DNA of 64,000 nucleotides. Source: Rossellomorea aquimaris. Lineage in GTDB: Bacteria; Bacillota; Bacilli; Bacillales; Bacillaceae_B. The stretch spans positions 124,001 through 188,000 of the forward strand of contig NZ_JAIVAT010000009.1 of the NCBI RefSeq assembly GCF_020172085.1, in the 5' to 3' direction. Within the stretch, counting starts at the first letter, position 1. The number at the start of each line of letters is the position of its first letter. Shown here in pieces: positions 28,257-41,506 of the stretch. A program made the translations under genes and the position numbers. The notes beneath the pieces are model-generated. The model had not been told where the DNA came from and ran no database searches. It saw nothing but the letters and a program-made list of their open reading frames with translations.

Positions 28257-28664
28257 ATGGAGGATTGGGAAGCAGCTTATTTAGCTGGGATTATTGACGG
28301 AGAGGGTTCTATTACACTAACACGCATGCATGACAAAGAACATAGACGACCCTGCATTACGGTCGCTTCTACTGATTATGAACTTTTAGAGTATCTTCAA
28401 ATACTAACAAGCGGGCAAATCACTAAAAAGAAAAATTATCATCCCGATCGTCACCTTGATTCATACACACTTTCTGTTAAGGCAAAAAATCAAGTTCTAT
28501 ATATATTAAAATTAGTATTTCCTTTCCTAAGGGTTCAAAAAAAGAAGAAACGAGCCTCTTGGATTCTTGATCATTATGATCGAGTAACAGTTAGAAACGG
28601 AAAGTACACTCCGGGTAATTTAAAACAAAAGGTAACTTTTGAAGAGGAATTTTTCAAATTATAA
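28257..28664 (+). CDS. Single-motif LAGLIDADG homing endonuclease
   Basis: This 135-residue protein has one LAGLIDADG motif, YLAGIIDGEGSITL (residues about 9-22), and the following beta strands and a basic helix (QKKKKRASWIL). Single-motif members act as homodimers and cut a pseudo-palindromic target to spread an intron. ATG at 28257 follows AGGAG by nine bases; an upstream in-frame TTG is less well placed. It lies 153 bp beyond the 3' end of the intron-containing ssrA gene and converges on it, rather than lying inside the intron. That position makes the intronless ssrA T-loop the obvious candidate target, but this is inference. The reading frame is intact. Confidence 0.85.
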   Translation: MEDWEAAYLAGIIDGEGSITLTRMHDKEHRRPCITVASTDYELLEYLQILTSGQITKKKNYHPDRHLDSYTLSVKAKNQVLYILKLVFPFLRVQKKKKRASWILDHYDRVTVRNGKYTPGNLKQKVTFEEEFFKL

Positions 28665-28699
28665 TTTTCATAAAGAATTCCTTTCCCACTATTGTTGAA

Positions 28700-28741
28700 C
28701 TAAAAAAACCATGTTTATACTAAGTAGCATAAACATGGTTT
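28700..28741. terminator. Hairpin between the endonuclease gene and ssrA
   Basis: The perfect 13-bp stem AAACCATGTTTAT/ATAAACATGGTTT (28706-28718 with 28729-28741) is followed by TTTTTTT on the minus strand and a weaker T-rich tail on the plus strand. It may terminate both convergent transcripts. Confidence 0.7.
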
Positions 28742-28789
28742 CATTTGTATTACTAAGAGGATAACATTCAATTGTCCTCATATGATTGT

Positions 28790-28823
28790 ATAAAATAAAA
28801 ACCACCAAATATGTATTTGGTGG
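28790..28823 (-). terminator. Terminator of ssrA overlapping its 3' end
   Basis: The stem CCACCAAATA/TATTTGGTGG (28802-28811 with 28814-28823) includes the mature CCACCA end and is followed on the minus strand by TTTTTATTTTAT. Confidence 0.8.
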
Positions 28824-28834
28824 AGACGGTGGGA

Positions 28835-29110
28835 CGTGCACTTCCATGCTTTCGACATGGCACTGACTATATCTTGAACCTTGTCGTTTCAGGTCCTTTG
28901 GCGTATTATGCGAAATATAAATTTATCTGTTGCCAGATAGAATTCCGCATCCTAGTACTACCGAACTTCGGCAGCCTATAAGTCGATACACGGCTGTTGG
29001 ATTGCTCCACATACCGCTCGGCATTGCCTTATCACACGAATGTGACTTAGGTTTCACCGATAAAGCCAAATTTTCACTTATGTGTTACCACATAAGGCGA
29101 CTATAAACTA
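28835..29110 (-). mobile_element. Group I intron in the T-loop of ssrA
   Basis: The 276-nt insertion has the marks of a self-splicing group I intron. The 5' exon ends in U and the intron in G. P1 forms between exon CGAU plus intron UA and the guide UAGUCG, giving the U-G pair at the splice site. AAGATATAGTC (28865-28875) is the classic P7 3' strand, with its partner CGACTTATA at 28977-28985. TCGGTGAAACC and GGCAATGCCGAGC resemble the P3/P4 region of group IA introns. The intron has no reading frame for a protein. Group I introns in the tmRNA T-loop have been reported in some Firmicutes. Confidence 0.9.
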
Positions 29111-29330
29111 ATCGAACCCACGTCCAGAAACATCGCCACTTAAGCGTCTACGAGCGTAGTCGATATATTCGCAAGTTCGCTACAGCTTCTGCCTATCGAC
29201 GGGCGTCCGTGCAGCTAGTCTGATTAGTCTCTTCCTTTGTCCTCAGACGGTGGACTCCGGCGTAGCCTACTAAGAGTGAGTCCCTTACCCTACCACATAG
29301 GCGATGGAGGGAGGAACAGCTAAAGTGCTA

Positions 29331-29366
29331 TTACGCAGCTAAAGCTAGGTTATTGTTAGTTTTGCC
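29331..29366 (-). other. tmRNA-encoded proteolysis tag
   Basis: The resume codon GGC opens the frame GKTNNNLALAA followed by TAA TAG. With the alanine carried by tmRNA the tag is AGKTNNNLALAA. The LAA end is the usual ClpXP signal. It is shorter than the Bacillus subtilis tag. Confidence 0.88.
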
Positions 29367-29552
29367 AGTTATTATTGGCTTTGGCGTTTTAACGTAGACG
29401 ACCCCTACGGCTCGCAACCCAAGCTCGAACTATCCCTGTCGAATCCGTAACGTCCCCATGATAAAAGGGAAGAACGGGAAAGAATAAGTTCAGCGTGTAA
29501 GTCACTTATTCAATTGTTCTTACTGCCGCTTGATTACCTCGCGACATCTATT

Positions 29553-29580
29553 AGTATAACAAATCCTGAAATAATTGCAA
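29553..29580 (-). promoter_or_regulatory. ssrA promoter
   Basis: On the minus strand TTGCAA (29575-29580) and TATACT (29553-29558) are 16 bp apart, with TG one base before the -10 box. It lies about 95 bp upstream of the mature 5' end, implying 5' processing. Confidence 0.65.
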
Positions 29581-29606
29581 ATGGCATATTCCGGAAAACT
29601 GTAGCG

Positions 29607-30077
29607 TTACATCCCTTTTTGGCGCTGAGCAAGCTCACGCTGGATGGAACGGTTTGCTTCTTTCCGTTTCAGATCTTCACGCTTATCATATTTCTTCTTA
29701 CCACGGGCAAGTCCGATCAGAAGCTTTGCCACACCGTTTTTGATGTAAAGCTTCAATGGAACGATGGAATAACCTGCTTCTTTGGAATCTCCGATCAGTT
29801 TATTGATTTGCTTACGATGAAGAAGTAATTTACGCGTTCTGAGAGGTTCGTGATTAAATCGATTTCCCTGCTCATAAGGGCTGATATGCATATTGTGTAT
29901 GAAAATTTCACCGTTTTGAACACGGGCAAACGAATCCTTTAGATTCACTCGGCCGCCACGAATCGATTTGATCTCTGTTCCCTGGAGTACTAGACCCGCC
30001 TCATATGTTTCTTCTACGGCATAGTCATGGCGTGCTTTTTTATTTTGGGCAATAAGCTTGCCTTCTCCCTTTGGCAT
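29607..30077 (-). CDS. smpB: SsrA-binding protein SmpB
   Basis: This 156-residue RNA-binding protein is the partner of tmRNA in trans-translation. It starts [19 protein letters not shown], has the conserved core [17 protein letters not shown], and ends in a basic tail ([15 protein letters not shown]) that occupies the decoding site. ATG at 30077 follows GGGGGA; the frame is open further upstream, but that stretch overlaps the rnr terminator and rnr itself, so it is not used. The gene order rnr-smpB-ssrA is the Bacillus order. Confidence 0.96.
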   Translation of the reverse strand: MPKGEGKLIAQNKKARHDYAVEETYEAGLVLQGTEIKSIRGGRVNLKDSFARVQNGEIFIHNMHISPYEQGNRFNHEPLRTRKLLLHRKQINKLIGDSKEAGYSIVPLKLYIKNGVAKLLIGLARGKKKYDKREDLKRKEANRSIQRELAQRQKGM

Positions 30078-30156
30078 TGGAATCCCCCTAGTCATTTCCG
30101 ATAGTTTACTCATTATTATCTCATATTTTCGAGAAAAATTGTATCGATACACTTGG

Positions 30157-30190
30157 AAAAGAAAAGGAGCAAAGGGCGTCCCATTGCTCC
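30157..30190 (-). terminator. Terminator between rnr and smpB
   Basis: The stem GGAGCAA/TTGCTCC (30166-30172 with 30184-30190) is followed on the minus strand by TTTTCTTTTCC, 9 bp after the rnr stop. It may be partial, since smpB is commonly co-transcribed with rnr. Confidence 0.65.
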
Positions 30191-30198
30191 TGATCCTG

Positions 30199-32541
30199 TT
30201 ATTTCTTCTTTTTTCGTTTGCTTCTTGGTGCATTTTCAAAGTGCTTCTTATTTGTCTTTTTCTTTTTATTGTTTTTAGGTGGACGTGTTGACCATTCCCC
30301 GTCCTTTTTACGGGATGACGAACGATCGGATTTCCCACGGCTTGATTTCCCTTTATCCGACGAGAACGTGCGGACACTGCCATCGCGCTCCTTGCGCTTG
30401 CCTTTCATGCCGACGATTTCAAAGTCGATGGCGCGCTCATCTTTATTGACGCTCACGACACGGACGGTAATTTCGTCTCCGATACGGAATACATTCGCAG
30501 TCCTTTCACCAATCATGGCGAGGTGACGCTCATCAAACCGGTAGTAGTCATCTGTCATATAGCTCACATGGACAAGACCTTCAATGGTGTTCGGCAATTC
30601 GACGAACAAGCCGAAATTCGTCACGGAACTGATGATTCCGTCGTATTCCTCTCCTACCTTGTCTTCCATATACTCTGCTTTCTTCAGCTCATCGGTTTCA
30701 CGCTCGGCATCCACTGCTCGTCGCTCGCGGCTTGATGTATGCTCAGCGATATGGCCCATTTGCGCGCCCCATTTTTCGCGGGTAGCCTGATCAAGTTTTC
30801 CTTCAATCAAATAGGTTCTGATCAATCGGTGAACGATCAAGTCAGGATAACGACGGATCGGTGACGTAAAGTGCGTATAGAACTCTGTCGCCAGTCCAAA
30901 GTGACCCAGGCTTTCAGGATCATATTTCGCCTGCTGCATGGAACGAAGCATCATCGTCGAAACGACCATCTCTTCCGGCTCTCCCTGTACGTCCTCTACA
31001 ATTTCCTGAAGGGCACGAGGATGGATGCTGTTGGCCGTCCCTTTCACGATCAAGCCGAAATTGGTGATGAACTCGAAAAAGCGCTGCAACTTATCTTCTT
31101 TTGGATCTTCGTGGATTCGATAAATGAACGGGACGTCCATCCAATGGAAATGCTCGGCCACCGTTTCATTTGCTACCAGCATGAATTCTTCAATCAACTT
31201 CTCTGCAACAGAGCGCTCACGAAGGACGACATCCGTCGGTTCCCCTTCTTCATTCACAAGGACTTTTGCTTCTTTGAAATCGAAGTCAATGGCTCCTCGC
31301 TTCATCCGTTTCGTGCGAAGCACCTGCGCCAGGTCTTCCATCTCCTCGAACATAGGAACCAGTGGCTCATATTTCTTGCGAAGCTCTTCATCTTGATCAA
31401 CAAGAATCTTATTTACATCCGAATATGTCATCCGTTCTGTTGTCTTAATGACACTTTGGAAAATTTCGTGTTTCACGACATCGCCTTCAGGAGAAATCTC
31501 CATATCACATGATAACGTTAAACGATCTACCTTAGGATTAAGGGAACAGATCCCGTTGGACAATCTATGAGGAATCATCGGGATGACCCGGTCTACAAGA
31601 TAGACGGACGTTCCTCTATCAAAGGCTTCCTGATCGATGGGGGAACTTTCTTTCACATAGTATGTGACGTCTGCAATATGTACTCCGAGCTTGTAGTTCC
31701 CGTTGTCCAGCTTCGTTACCGTTACGGCGTCATCGAGATCCTTGGCGTCTGCCCCATCGATTGTGACGATCGTCTGATCACGAAGGTCTCTTCGGTTCGG
31801 GATTTCGGATTCATCGATTTCACTTGGCACTTTATTCGCCTGGTCCATGACCTCTTCTGGGAATTCAACATCAATTCCATGTTTATGGATAATGGAAAGG
31901 ATATCGACTCCTGGATCATTTTTATGACCGAGGATTTCAACCACTTCTCCCTCGGCACTCTTTCTGCCTTCAGGATAGGAAGTCAATTTCACGACAACCT
32001 TATGTCCTTCGGTTGCTCCCATTTGAGCAGATTTCGGAATAAAGATATCACTGGCAAACTTCTTATCATCGGGAATAACGAACCCGAAATGCTTACTTTC
32101 CGTAAACGTTCCAACTATTTGGTCGACACCGCGTTCAACGATTCGAACGACGGTACCTTCTCTTCTAGAACCTGAAGATGACGTTGAAACCCTAACCAGT
32201 ACAATATCACCATGCATGGCGTTATTCGTTTCGTTAGGAGGGATGAAGATATCGTCCATTCCGGATTCTTCCGGTATCACAAACGCAAACCCTTTTGCAT
32301 GAGCGGATATTTTCCCTCTTACCAGATTCATTTTTTCAGGCAGACCGTAGCGGTTGCTTCTTGTACGTACGACAAGCCCTTTCTCTTCCATTACGACAAG
32401 AGCTTTGACAAAGTCCTTGAAGTTCGTGGACCCTTCAATTCCGAATGCTTCTTCAAGCTCCTGTACCGTCAATGGTTTGTAAGCTTCTTCCTTCATATAG
32501 GAAAGGAGCCTATCCACATGCTCTTTAATGTTTTCGTCCAT
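30199..32541 (-). CDS. rnr: Ribonuclease R
   Basis: This 3'-5' exoribonuclease of the RNB family has 780 residues. Cold-shock-like domains occupy the first about 200 residues; the RNB catalytic core contains [16 protein letters not shown] (acidic metal ligands) and the [12 protein letters not shown] block. An S1 domain ([20 protein letters not shown]) follows, then a long Lys/Arg/Ser tail. It degrades structured RNA and, with tmRNA/SmpB, mRNAs from stalled ribosomes. ATG follows AGGAGGGAT. It lies 27 bp after the esterase gene, so the two are probably co-transcribed. Confidence 0.97.
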   Translation of the reverse strand: MDENIKEHVDRLLSYMKEEAYKPLTVQELEEAFGIEGSTNFKDFVKALVVMEEKGLVVRTRSNRYGLPEKMNLVRGKISAHAKGFAFVIPEESGMDDIFIPPNETNNAMHGDIVLVRVSTSSSGSRREGTVVRIVERGVDQIVGTFTESKHFGFVIPDDKKFASDIFIPKSAQMGATEGHKVVVKLTSYPEGRKSAEGEVVEILGHKNDPGVDILSIIHKHGIDVEFPEEVMDQANKVPSEIDESEIPNRRDLRDQTIVTIDGADAKDLDDAVTVTKLDNGNYKLGVHIADVTYYVKESSPIDQEAFDRGTSVYLVDRVIPMIPHRLSNGICSLNPKVDRLTLSCDMEISPEGDVVKHEIFQSVIKTTERMTYSDVNKILVDQDEELRKKYEPLVPMFEEMEDLAQVLRTKRMKRGAIDFDFKEAKVLVNEEGEPTDVVLRERSVAEKLIEEFMLVANETVAEHFHWMDVPFIYRIHEDPKEDKLQRFFEFITNFGLIVKGTANSIHPRALQEIVEDVQGEPEEMVVSTMMLRSMQQAKYDPESLGHFGLATEFYTHFTSPIRRYPDLIVHRLIRTYLIEGKLDQATREKWGAQMGHIAEHTSSRERRAVDAERETDELKKAEYMEDKVGEEYDGIISSVTNFGLFVELPNTIEGLVHVSYMTDDYYRFDERHLAMIGERTANVFRIGDEITVRVVSVNKDERAIDFEIVGMKGKRKERDGSVRTFSSDKGKSSRGKSDRSSSRKKDGEWSTRPPKNNKKKKTNKKHFENAPRSKRKKKK

Positions 32542-32568
32542 GACAATCCCTCCTGATCATCGAATTCA

Positions 32569-33315
32569 TCAAACCGTCCAGTCTAATTTCTCTAGGAAAT
32601 GATAGACGTCTTCATGAAGCTGTTCTTTTTCTTTATCTAATGTAATGACATGACCGGACTCTTCATACCACTTGATTTCTTTCTCATCCGACTCCACGTT
32701 ATCATAGATGATATTCGCAGAATCCGTATTGATCATATGGTCATGCCTTGCCTGTACCACAAACGTCGGCGAATAGATCATATCGACGTTTTCACGCACA
32801 TCTGCAATCAAGTCCTGCAGGGCCTTCAATGTATTCATCGGCGTTTGCTTGAACTCTTCTATTTCTTTTTCAATTTGTTCTTCCGGTTTTCCTTCAAACT
32901 TTTTAAATTCCCGGGCGTAATCGACTACCCCCTGATACATGACTTCTTCACTTTTTATATACATTGGCGCACACATAGGGACAATACCCTTTACAGGTAC
33001 AGTGTAACCTAATTTCAGAGAAAATACCCCTCCGAGCGATAGGCCGGCAACCGCTATCTCTTCGTATCCTTTGCTCTTTAAATGCTCATAGCCGTCCATG
33101 ACATCCTTCCACCAATCTTCGGGGCCTGTATGAACTAATTCTTCCGGAGGAACACCGTGTCCTTTATAGTGAGGAGCGTGGGACGAATAGCCCTTCTTCT
33201 CTAAGTAGCGTCCTAGCATCCGGACATCAGCTGAATTCCCTGTGAATCCGTGAAGCAGTAATACAGCTCTCGGACCAGCTTCGAATGTAAACGGTTTTGG
33301 TAATACAGTTTTCAT
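32569..33315 (-). CDS. est: Monoacylglycerol-lipase-like carboxylesterase (Est30/YvaK type)
   Basis: This 248-residue alpha/beta hydrolase has the triad Ser93 (GLSLGG), Asp192 (ARHDHMI) and His222 (SGHVIT), and the oxyanion-hole motif LLLHGFTG. It matches the thermophilic esterase Est30/EstA group, which sits next to rnr throughout Bacillus. It hydrolyses short to medium acyl esters; the natural substrate is unclear. ATG follows AAAGGAGTC. A tandemly duplicated set of palindromes lies directly upstream, so the gene and rnr may be under a TetR-type regulator. Confidence 0.93.
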   Translation of the reverse strand: MKTVLPKPFTFEAGPRAVLLLHGFTGNSADVRMLGRYLEKKGYSSHAPHYKGHGVPPEELVHTGPEDWWKDVMDGYEHLKSKGYEEIAVAGLSLGGVFSLKLGYTVPVKGIVPMCAPMYIKSEEVMYQGVVDYAREFKKFEGKPEEQIEKEIEEFKQTPMNTLKALQDLIADVRENVDMIYSPTFVVQARHDHMINTDSANIIYDNVESDEKEIKWYEESGHVITLDKEKEQLHEDVYHFLEKLDWTV

Positions 33316-33340
33316 CTTTATGACTCCTTTATCTCATTTT

Positions 33341-33520
33341 AAACAAACGTTTGATTAAGGGGAAAAAACCTTGATATAACAGGCTTCATTCTATTAAACA
33401 GTTGTTTAAACGATTTTAGTATGTACGTTGATTTTCTGTGGATTTTTGTTAAACAAACGTTTGATTAGTCAGAGCGAAAGCTTGTTATTACAGGCTTCGT
33501 TAAGTTAAACGATCGTTTAA
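33341..33520. repeat. Tandem duplicated palindromes upstream of est (candidate TetR-type operators)
   Basis: Two diverged units about 110 bp apart each begin AAACAAACGTTTGATTA (33341 and 33451), contain ACAGGCTTC, and end in a palindrome: TTAAACAGTTGTTTAA (33394-33409) and the perfect TTAAACGATCGTTTAA (33505-33520). The four sites read as related inverted repeats. No regulator gene is adjacent. Confidence 0.65.
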
Positions 33521-33591
33521 TCCACTCTTCTTCTCTATTTTTAACAAACATTGTTCGGACAATCCAATATTTCGCTTGAAAATCTGTCTGT

Positions 33592-33628
33592 TTAAATAAA
33601 AAAACCTGACCTTAATGATCAGGTTTTT
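33592..33628 (-). terminator. secG terminator
   Basis: The stem AAAACCTGA/TCAGGTTTT (33601-33609 with 33619-33627) is followed on the minus strand by TTTTTTATTT, 9 bp after the secG stop. Confidence 0.87.
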
Positions 33629-33636
33629 AGTCCGTA

Positions 33637-33864
33637 TTAGATAGCTACGATAGCAATGGTTAGTACGAAGAATAGTACCGATAGTACGATCGTAATTCTG
33701 TGAAGTACTAAGTCAATACCACGTGCTTTTTGTTTTCCGAAAAGTTGTTCTGCACCACCAGAGATGGCCCCTGAAAGTCCAGCACTTTTACCTGACTGAA
33801 GTAATACAAGAGCAATAAGTGCAATTGATACGATAATAAGTAAAGTGACTAAAAAAGTGTGCAT
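33637..33864 (-). CDS. secG: Protein translocase subunit SecG
   Basis: This 75-residue membrane protein has two transmembrane helices joined by the family loop [29 protein letters not shown]. It assists the SecYEG preprotein channel. ATG at 33864 lies seven bases after AGGAGGTG; the longer frame upstream has no ribosome site. It is a single-gene unit with its own promoter and terminator, between eno and the esterase gene as in other bacilli. Confidence 0.95.
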   Translation of the reverse strand: MHTFLVTLLIIVSIALIALVLLQSGKSAGLSGAISGGAEQLFGKQKARGIDLVLHRITIVLSVLFFVLTIAIVAI

Positions 33865-33901
33865 GAGTCCCACCTCCTGATACGAACATAACATTACTTT
33901 T

Positions 33902-33931
33902 AGTTTACCATAGGAAAGATGTAGGGGACAA
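33902..33931 (-). promoter_or_regulatory. Probable secG promoter
   Basis: On the minus strand TTGTCC (33926-33931) and TAAACT (33902-33907) are 18 bp apart; TGG before TAAACT gives an extended -10. Confidence 0.55.
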
Positions 33932-34008
33932 GACAATATTGTTTGAATTGTGGAAAGAGTTGGGTTTGGGTTGTCGGTTATCGGTGTTTGGTGCTGGGAT
34001 TAAATGTT

Positions 34009-34110
34009 AACCGGCTGGATTTCTGGAGATTTCGGCCGGATTGCACGCTGGATTGGCTCTATCTTCTCCTAAACCCGCTGGATTCTCCTCGAAAACGGAC
34101 GGATTGCACC
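34009..34110. repeat. Array of GCYGGATT-type units, copy 1
   Basis: Five variants of one word occur in about 90 bp: GGCTGGATT, GGCCGGATT, CGCTGGATT, CGCTGGATT and GGACGGATT. A similar array in the opposite orientation lies at 62196-62318. The remainder of the 386-bp gap holds the secG promoter and the eno terminator. Confidence 0.6.
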
Positions 34111-34202
34111 AAAACCGGAAGGTGACACCCTCCAAAAGCCCCCAAATCAACACCAAACGGCTGGACATCGATCACATTCCCCTCCTAAATACTCCACAAA
34201 CC

Positions 34203-34231
34203 AAAAAAACAGCCCCGTCCAAAGACGGGGC
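34203..34231 (-). terminator. Terminator of the glycolytic operon
   Basis: The stem GCCCCGTC/GACGGGGC (34212-34219 with 34224-34231) is followed on the minus strand by GTTTTTTTGG, 20 bp after the eno stop. Confidence 0.9.
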
Positions 34232-34250
34232 CGCCTCTCCTCAACCACTA

Positions 34251-35543
<1,293 letters not shown>

Positions 35544-35556
35544 TTAGAATCTCTCC

Positions 35557-37870
<2,314 letters not shown>

Positions 37871-37910
37871 TCATATCGTTTCAGCAAAAATGTTGGTCTT
37901 TGAGAAGCGA

Positions 37911-39095
37911 TTACTTATCGTTAAGAGCTACGACTCCCGGAAGTTCTTTTCCTTCCATGAACTCGAGTGATGCTCCACCACCTGTAGAAATATGACTCAT
38001 CTTATCAGCATAGCCAAATTTTTCAACGGCTGCTGCAGAGTCTCCGCCACCGATAACAGAATATGTATCTGTTGCATCGGCTAACGCCTCCGCTACGGCT
38101 TTCGTTCCGTTTGCAAATGTTTCTAATTCGAATACACCCATCGGTCCGTTCCAAATCACAAGCTTAGAGCTTTTGATCGTATCTTGGAATAGAGCTCTCG
38201 TCTTCGGTCCGATATCAAGTGCTTCCCAATCAGAAGGAATCGAATCGATGTCCACTTCCTTGGTATTTGCATCATTTGAGAAGTCATCAGCAACGACTAC
38301 ATCAACAGGCATAAGGAATTTAACGCCTTTGTTTTCCGCTTTTTTCATGAATTGCTTAGCTAAATCAATTTTGTCTTCTTCAAGAAGGGATTTCCCAACT
38401 TCATGGCCTTGGGCTTTCACGAACGTGTAAGCAAGTCCTCCACCTATGATCAGGTTGTCCACTTTATCCAATAGGTTGTCAATGACACCGATTTTGTCTT
38501 TTACCTTGGCTCCACCAACGATGGCTGTGAATGGGCGTTCTGGGTTTGAAAGGGCTTTTCCTAATACATCAAGCTCCTTTTCCATCAGAAGGCCGGCTAC
38601 AGCTGGAAGGTGCTTGGCAACTCCTTCGGTAGAAGCATGTGCACGGTGAGCCGCACCGAATGCATCATTCACATAAAGGTCTGCAAGCGCTGCAAATTCT
38701 TTCGCAAGTTCAGGATCATTTTTGGTTTCTCCAGGGTAGAATCGTACGTTTTCCAGTACAAGGACATCCCCTTCAGACATGTCACTGATCTTCGATTGAA
38801 CAGCTTCACCATACGCTTCATCTGCTTTGGCTACATTTTTACCAAGAAGTTCAGAAAGTCTTTCAGCAACTGGTGTTAAACGCAGTTCTTCCACCACTTC
38901 ACCTTTAGGACGGCCTAAGTGACTAGCGAGAATGACCTTCGCTCCGCCATCCACTAAATACTTAATAGTAGGAAGAGCAGCTTGAATACGGGTTTCGTCT
39001 GTAATCTTGCCTTCAGACATCGGTACGTTAAAGTCTACACGGCAAAATACGCGCTTCCCTCTTACATCGACATCTTTGATCGACTTTTTGTTCAT
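37911..39095 (-). CDS. pgk: Phosphoglycerate kinase
   Basis: This 394-residue enzyme transfers phosphate from 1,3-bisphosphoglycerate to ADP. It has [32 protein letters not shown] and the C-terminal GGGDSAAAV nucleotide loop. ATG follows AAAGGAGG. A hairpin in the 182-bp gap after gapA may lower its expression relative to gapA. Confidence 0.98.
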   Translation of the reverse strand: MNKKSIKDVDVRGKRVFCRVDFNVPMSEGKITDETRIQAALPTIKYLVDGGAKVILASHLGRPKGEVVEELRLTPVAERLSELLGKNVAKADEAYGEAVQSKISDMSEGDVLVLENVRFYPGETKNDPELAKEFAALADLYVNDAFGAAHRAHASTEGVAKHLPAVAGLLMEKELDVLGKALSNPERPFTAIVGGAKVKDKIGVIDNLLDKVDNLIIGGGLAYTFVKAQGHEVGKSLLEEDKIDLAKQFMKKAENKGVKFLMPVDVVVADDFSNDANTKEVDIDSIPSDWEALDIGPKTRALFQDTIKSSKLVIWNGPMGVFELETFANGTKAVAEALADATDTYSVIGGGDSAAAVEKFGYADKMSHISTGGGASLEFMEGKELPGVVALNDK

Positions 39096-39154
39096 CGTAA
39101 AGGCCTCCTTTGAATTTCAATTTCTACTCTTTTTTTCAAAAAAATAGAAACAAC

Positions 39155-39193
39155 AATAAGAAAGGGGAGAGGGGAATCTTCCCCGCTCCCCTT
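39155..39193 (-). terminator. GC-rich hairpin between gapA and pgk (partial terminator or processing site)
   Basis: The stem AAGGGGAG..GGGGAA/TTCCCC..CTCCCCTT (39162-39193) has one mismatch and a 2-nt apex, so the closing pairs probably open. On the minus strand the tail TTTCTTATTGTTG is only moderately T-rich, fitting attenuation or RNA stabilisation within the operon. Confidence 0.55.
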
Positions 39194-39277
39194 CATCACA
39201 TCTTCATTATAGATGGTGGGACAAAATTTATCCATCAATCACCATGCTAATGATGTCAATTTACAAAACTTTATCGA

Positions 39278-40300
<1,023 letters not shown>

Positions 40301-40340
40301 TTAGATAGTTAAGGATGATTTTTTTATATTTCAAAAGGGC

Positions 40341-41357
40341 TTACCCTTTTAAAAGCTCTCTTGCCGCTCCTTCATCCGTGATGAGCACGGTTTTATGCGG
40401 AGCACTCTTCATATACGCCCGAATCGCTTTCGCCTTCGAGCTGCCGCCGGCGACGGCAATCACATGTTCGATGTGACTTAAATCCTCAAGTTGCAGGCCG
40501 ATCGTTGGCACCTTATGTACCACTTCTCCCGCTTCGTCAAAATAATAACCAAATGCTTCACCGACGGCATGACCCTCGGTGATTCTCTCGAAATCTTCTT
40601 CCGTGGTCTTTCGTCTTTCAGCCATTGTGATAGCATCCCCAATTCCATGGAGAACCATGTTAGCCGATTTGATCAGGTTCAGGACTTCTTTGATCATCGG
40701 TTCTTTCAAGAAGGATTTGTATACTTCTTTACTAACCTGATCAGGCACATATAAAACACGATGACGTGTTCCCGTATGCTCTGCCATCTTGGCACAAATG
40801 GTGTTGGCCTGGTTCTTGACATCTTCCCCGATTCCACCTCGAGCAGGAACAAACAAGGTATCATCAGAGAAATCGGGTAGCCGTTCTGCTACGGCTGCCA
40901 TCGTCGAACCTCCAGTCACAGCGATGATAGTATTTCCCTTAAGTCGGCGTTTCATACTAGAAGCTGTTGCACGCCCTAATTCTTCTTTTACCCAAGGTGA
41001 CTCATCACTATTCCCCGGAACGATTACAATTTCATGAAGATTAAGTAACGATTCTAATTCCTGTTCCATAACGTTGATTCCTGAAATCTCTCTCATCATG
41101 CTTTCAAGGTTTTCTAAAAGCTGAATCCCTTCCTCCGTCATGATCATGCCAGAGGTTTTGATATCAATGAGATCTTGATTGTTCAGGAACTCCACTTCGC
41201 TTCTCAGTACACGTTCGGTCAGGCCCATATTCTGGGCAAGACTTCTGCGTCCGACAGGCTGCATGAACCGGATGGAACGAAGAATGTGATGCCTTTTTTG
41301 CATAACTTCAAGCAGGTCAGGTAATAATCGCTTTTGTATGTCAATTAATGTTTCCAT
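40341..41357 (-). CDS. cggR: Central glycolytic genes regulator CggR
   Basis: This 338-residue repressor of the SorC/DeoR family has an N-terminal helix-turn-helix (PVGRRSLAQNMGLTERVLRSEV) and a sugar-phosphate-binding domain (AVTGGSTMAAVAERL, PARGGIGEDVKNQAN). In Bacillus subtilis it represses the operon and is relieved by fructose-1,6-bisphosphate. ATG 41357 lies nine bases after AAGGGG; a longer frame starts inside that site. A matching CggR operator lies 40-75 bp upstream. Confidence 0.96.
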   Translation of the reverse strand: METLIDIQKRLLPDLLEVMQKRHHILRSIRFMQPVGRRSLAQNMGLTERVLRSEVEFLNNQDLIDIKTSGMIMTEEGIQLLENLESMMREISGINVMEQELESLLNLHEIVIVPGNSDESPWVKEELGRATASSMKRRLKGNTIIAVTGGSTMAAVAERLPDFSDDTLFVPARGGIGEDVKNQANTICAKMAEHTGTRHRVLYVPDQVSKEVYKSFLKEPMIKEVLNLIKSANMVLHGIGDAITMAERRKTTEEDFERITEGHAVGEAFGYYFDEAGEVVHKVPTIGLQLEDLSHIEHVIAVAGGSSKAKAIRAYMKSAPHKTVLITDEGAARELLKG

Positions 41358-41396
41358 AGTTAAAAGCCCCTTCAAATGGAGTATCCGAGTGAGTTG

Positions 41397-41432
41397 GACT
41401 ATAAAAGTCCCACATAGACATATTGTGTCCCA
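41397..41432 (-). promoter_or_regulatory. CggR operator
   Basis: On the minus strand two direct repeats read TGGGAC-N6-TGTC-N4-TGGGAC-N6-AGTC, the same spacing as the Bacillus subtilis operator CGGGAC-N6-TGTC-N4-CGGGAC-N6-TGTC. It lies downstream of the promoter, acting as a roadblock. Confidence 0.9.
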
Positions 41433-41470
41433 CTACCTCCAAAAAAAATTCATCCCTGCTTTCAAGACTT

Positions 41471-41499
41471 ATTTTATCAGGGTATGAATTGTAATTCAA
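41471..41499 (-). promoter_or_regulatory. SigA promoter of the cggR-gapA operon
   Basis: On the minus strand TTGAAT (41494-41499) and TAAAAT (41471-41476) are exactly 17 bp apart, about 40 bp upstream of the CggR operator. Confidence 0.8.
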
Positions 41500-41506
41500 C
41501 TAGAAA

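Larger units (their letters stand above)
28818..29457 (-). ncRNA. ssrA: tmRNA (ssrA) interrupted by a group I intron
   Basis: The transcript starts GGGGACGTTACGGATTCGAC and ends CCGTCTCCACCA; GGGGACG pairs with CGTCTCC as the acceptor stem. The tag reading frame, pseudoknots region and the ACTCGTAGACGCTTAAGTGG segment are intact. The T-arm is split: the 5' exon ends GTGGGTTCGAT, and TCCCACCGTCTCC resumes 276 nt later. Joining the exons (347 and 17 nt) restores GTGGG-TTCGATT-CCCAC, a perfect T-arm, and a 364-nt tmRNA, the normal Bacillus size. tmRNA with SmpB rescues stalled ribosomes and tags the peptide for proteolysis by ClpXP and others. smpB lies immediately upstream and clpP is in the same window. 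Confidence 0.95.

Noticed and set aside
28818..28834. Possible integration site of a genomic island at the 3' end of ssrA
   Set aside because: No integrase and no second copy of the ssrA end is seen; the interruption is explained by the group I intron.
29514..29828. Plus-strand frame antisense to smpB
   Set aside because: It is the mirror of the well-supported smpB gene and the ssrA promoter.
30078..30383. N-terminal extension of smpB upstream of 30077
   Set aside because: The extension would cross the rnr terminator and rnr itself; the family start MPKGEG has its own ribosome site.
34009..34110. Possible CRISPR array because of repeated words
   Set aside because: Units are short (about 9 bp), unequal in spacing and diverged; no Cas gene is present.
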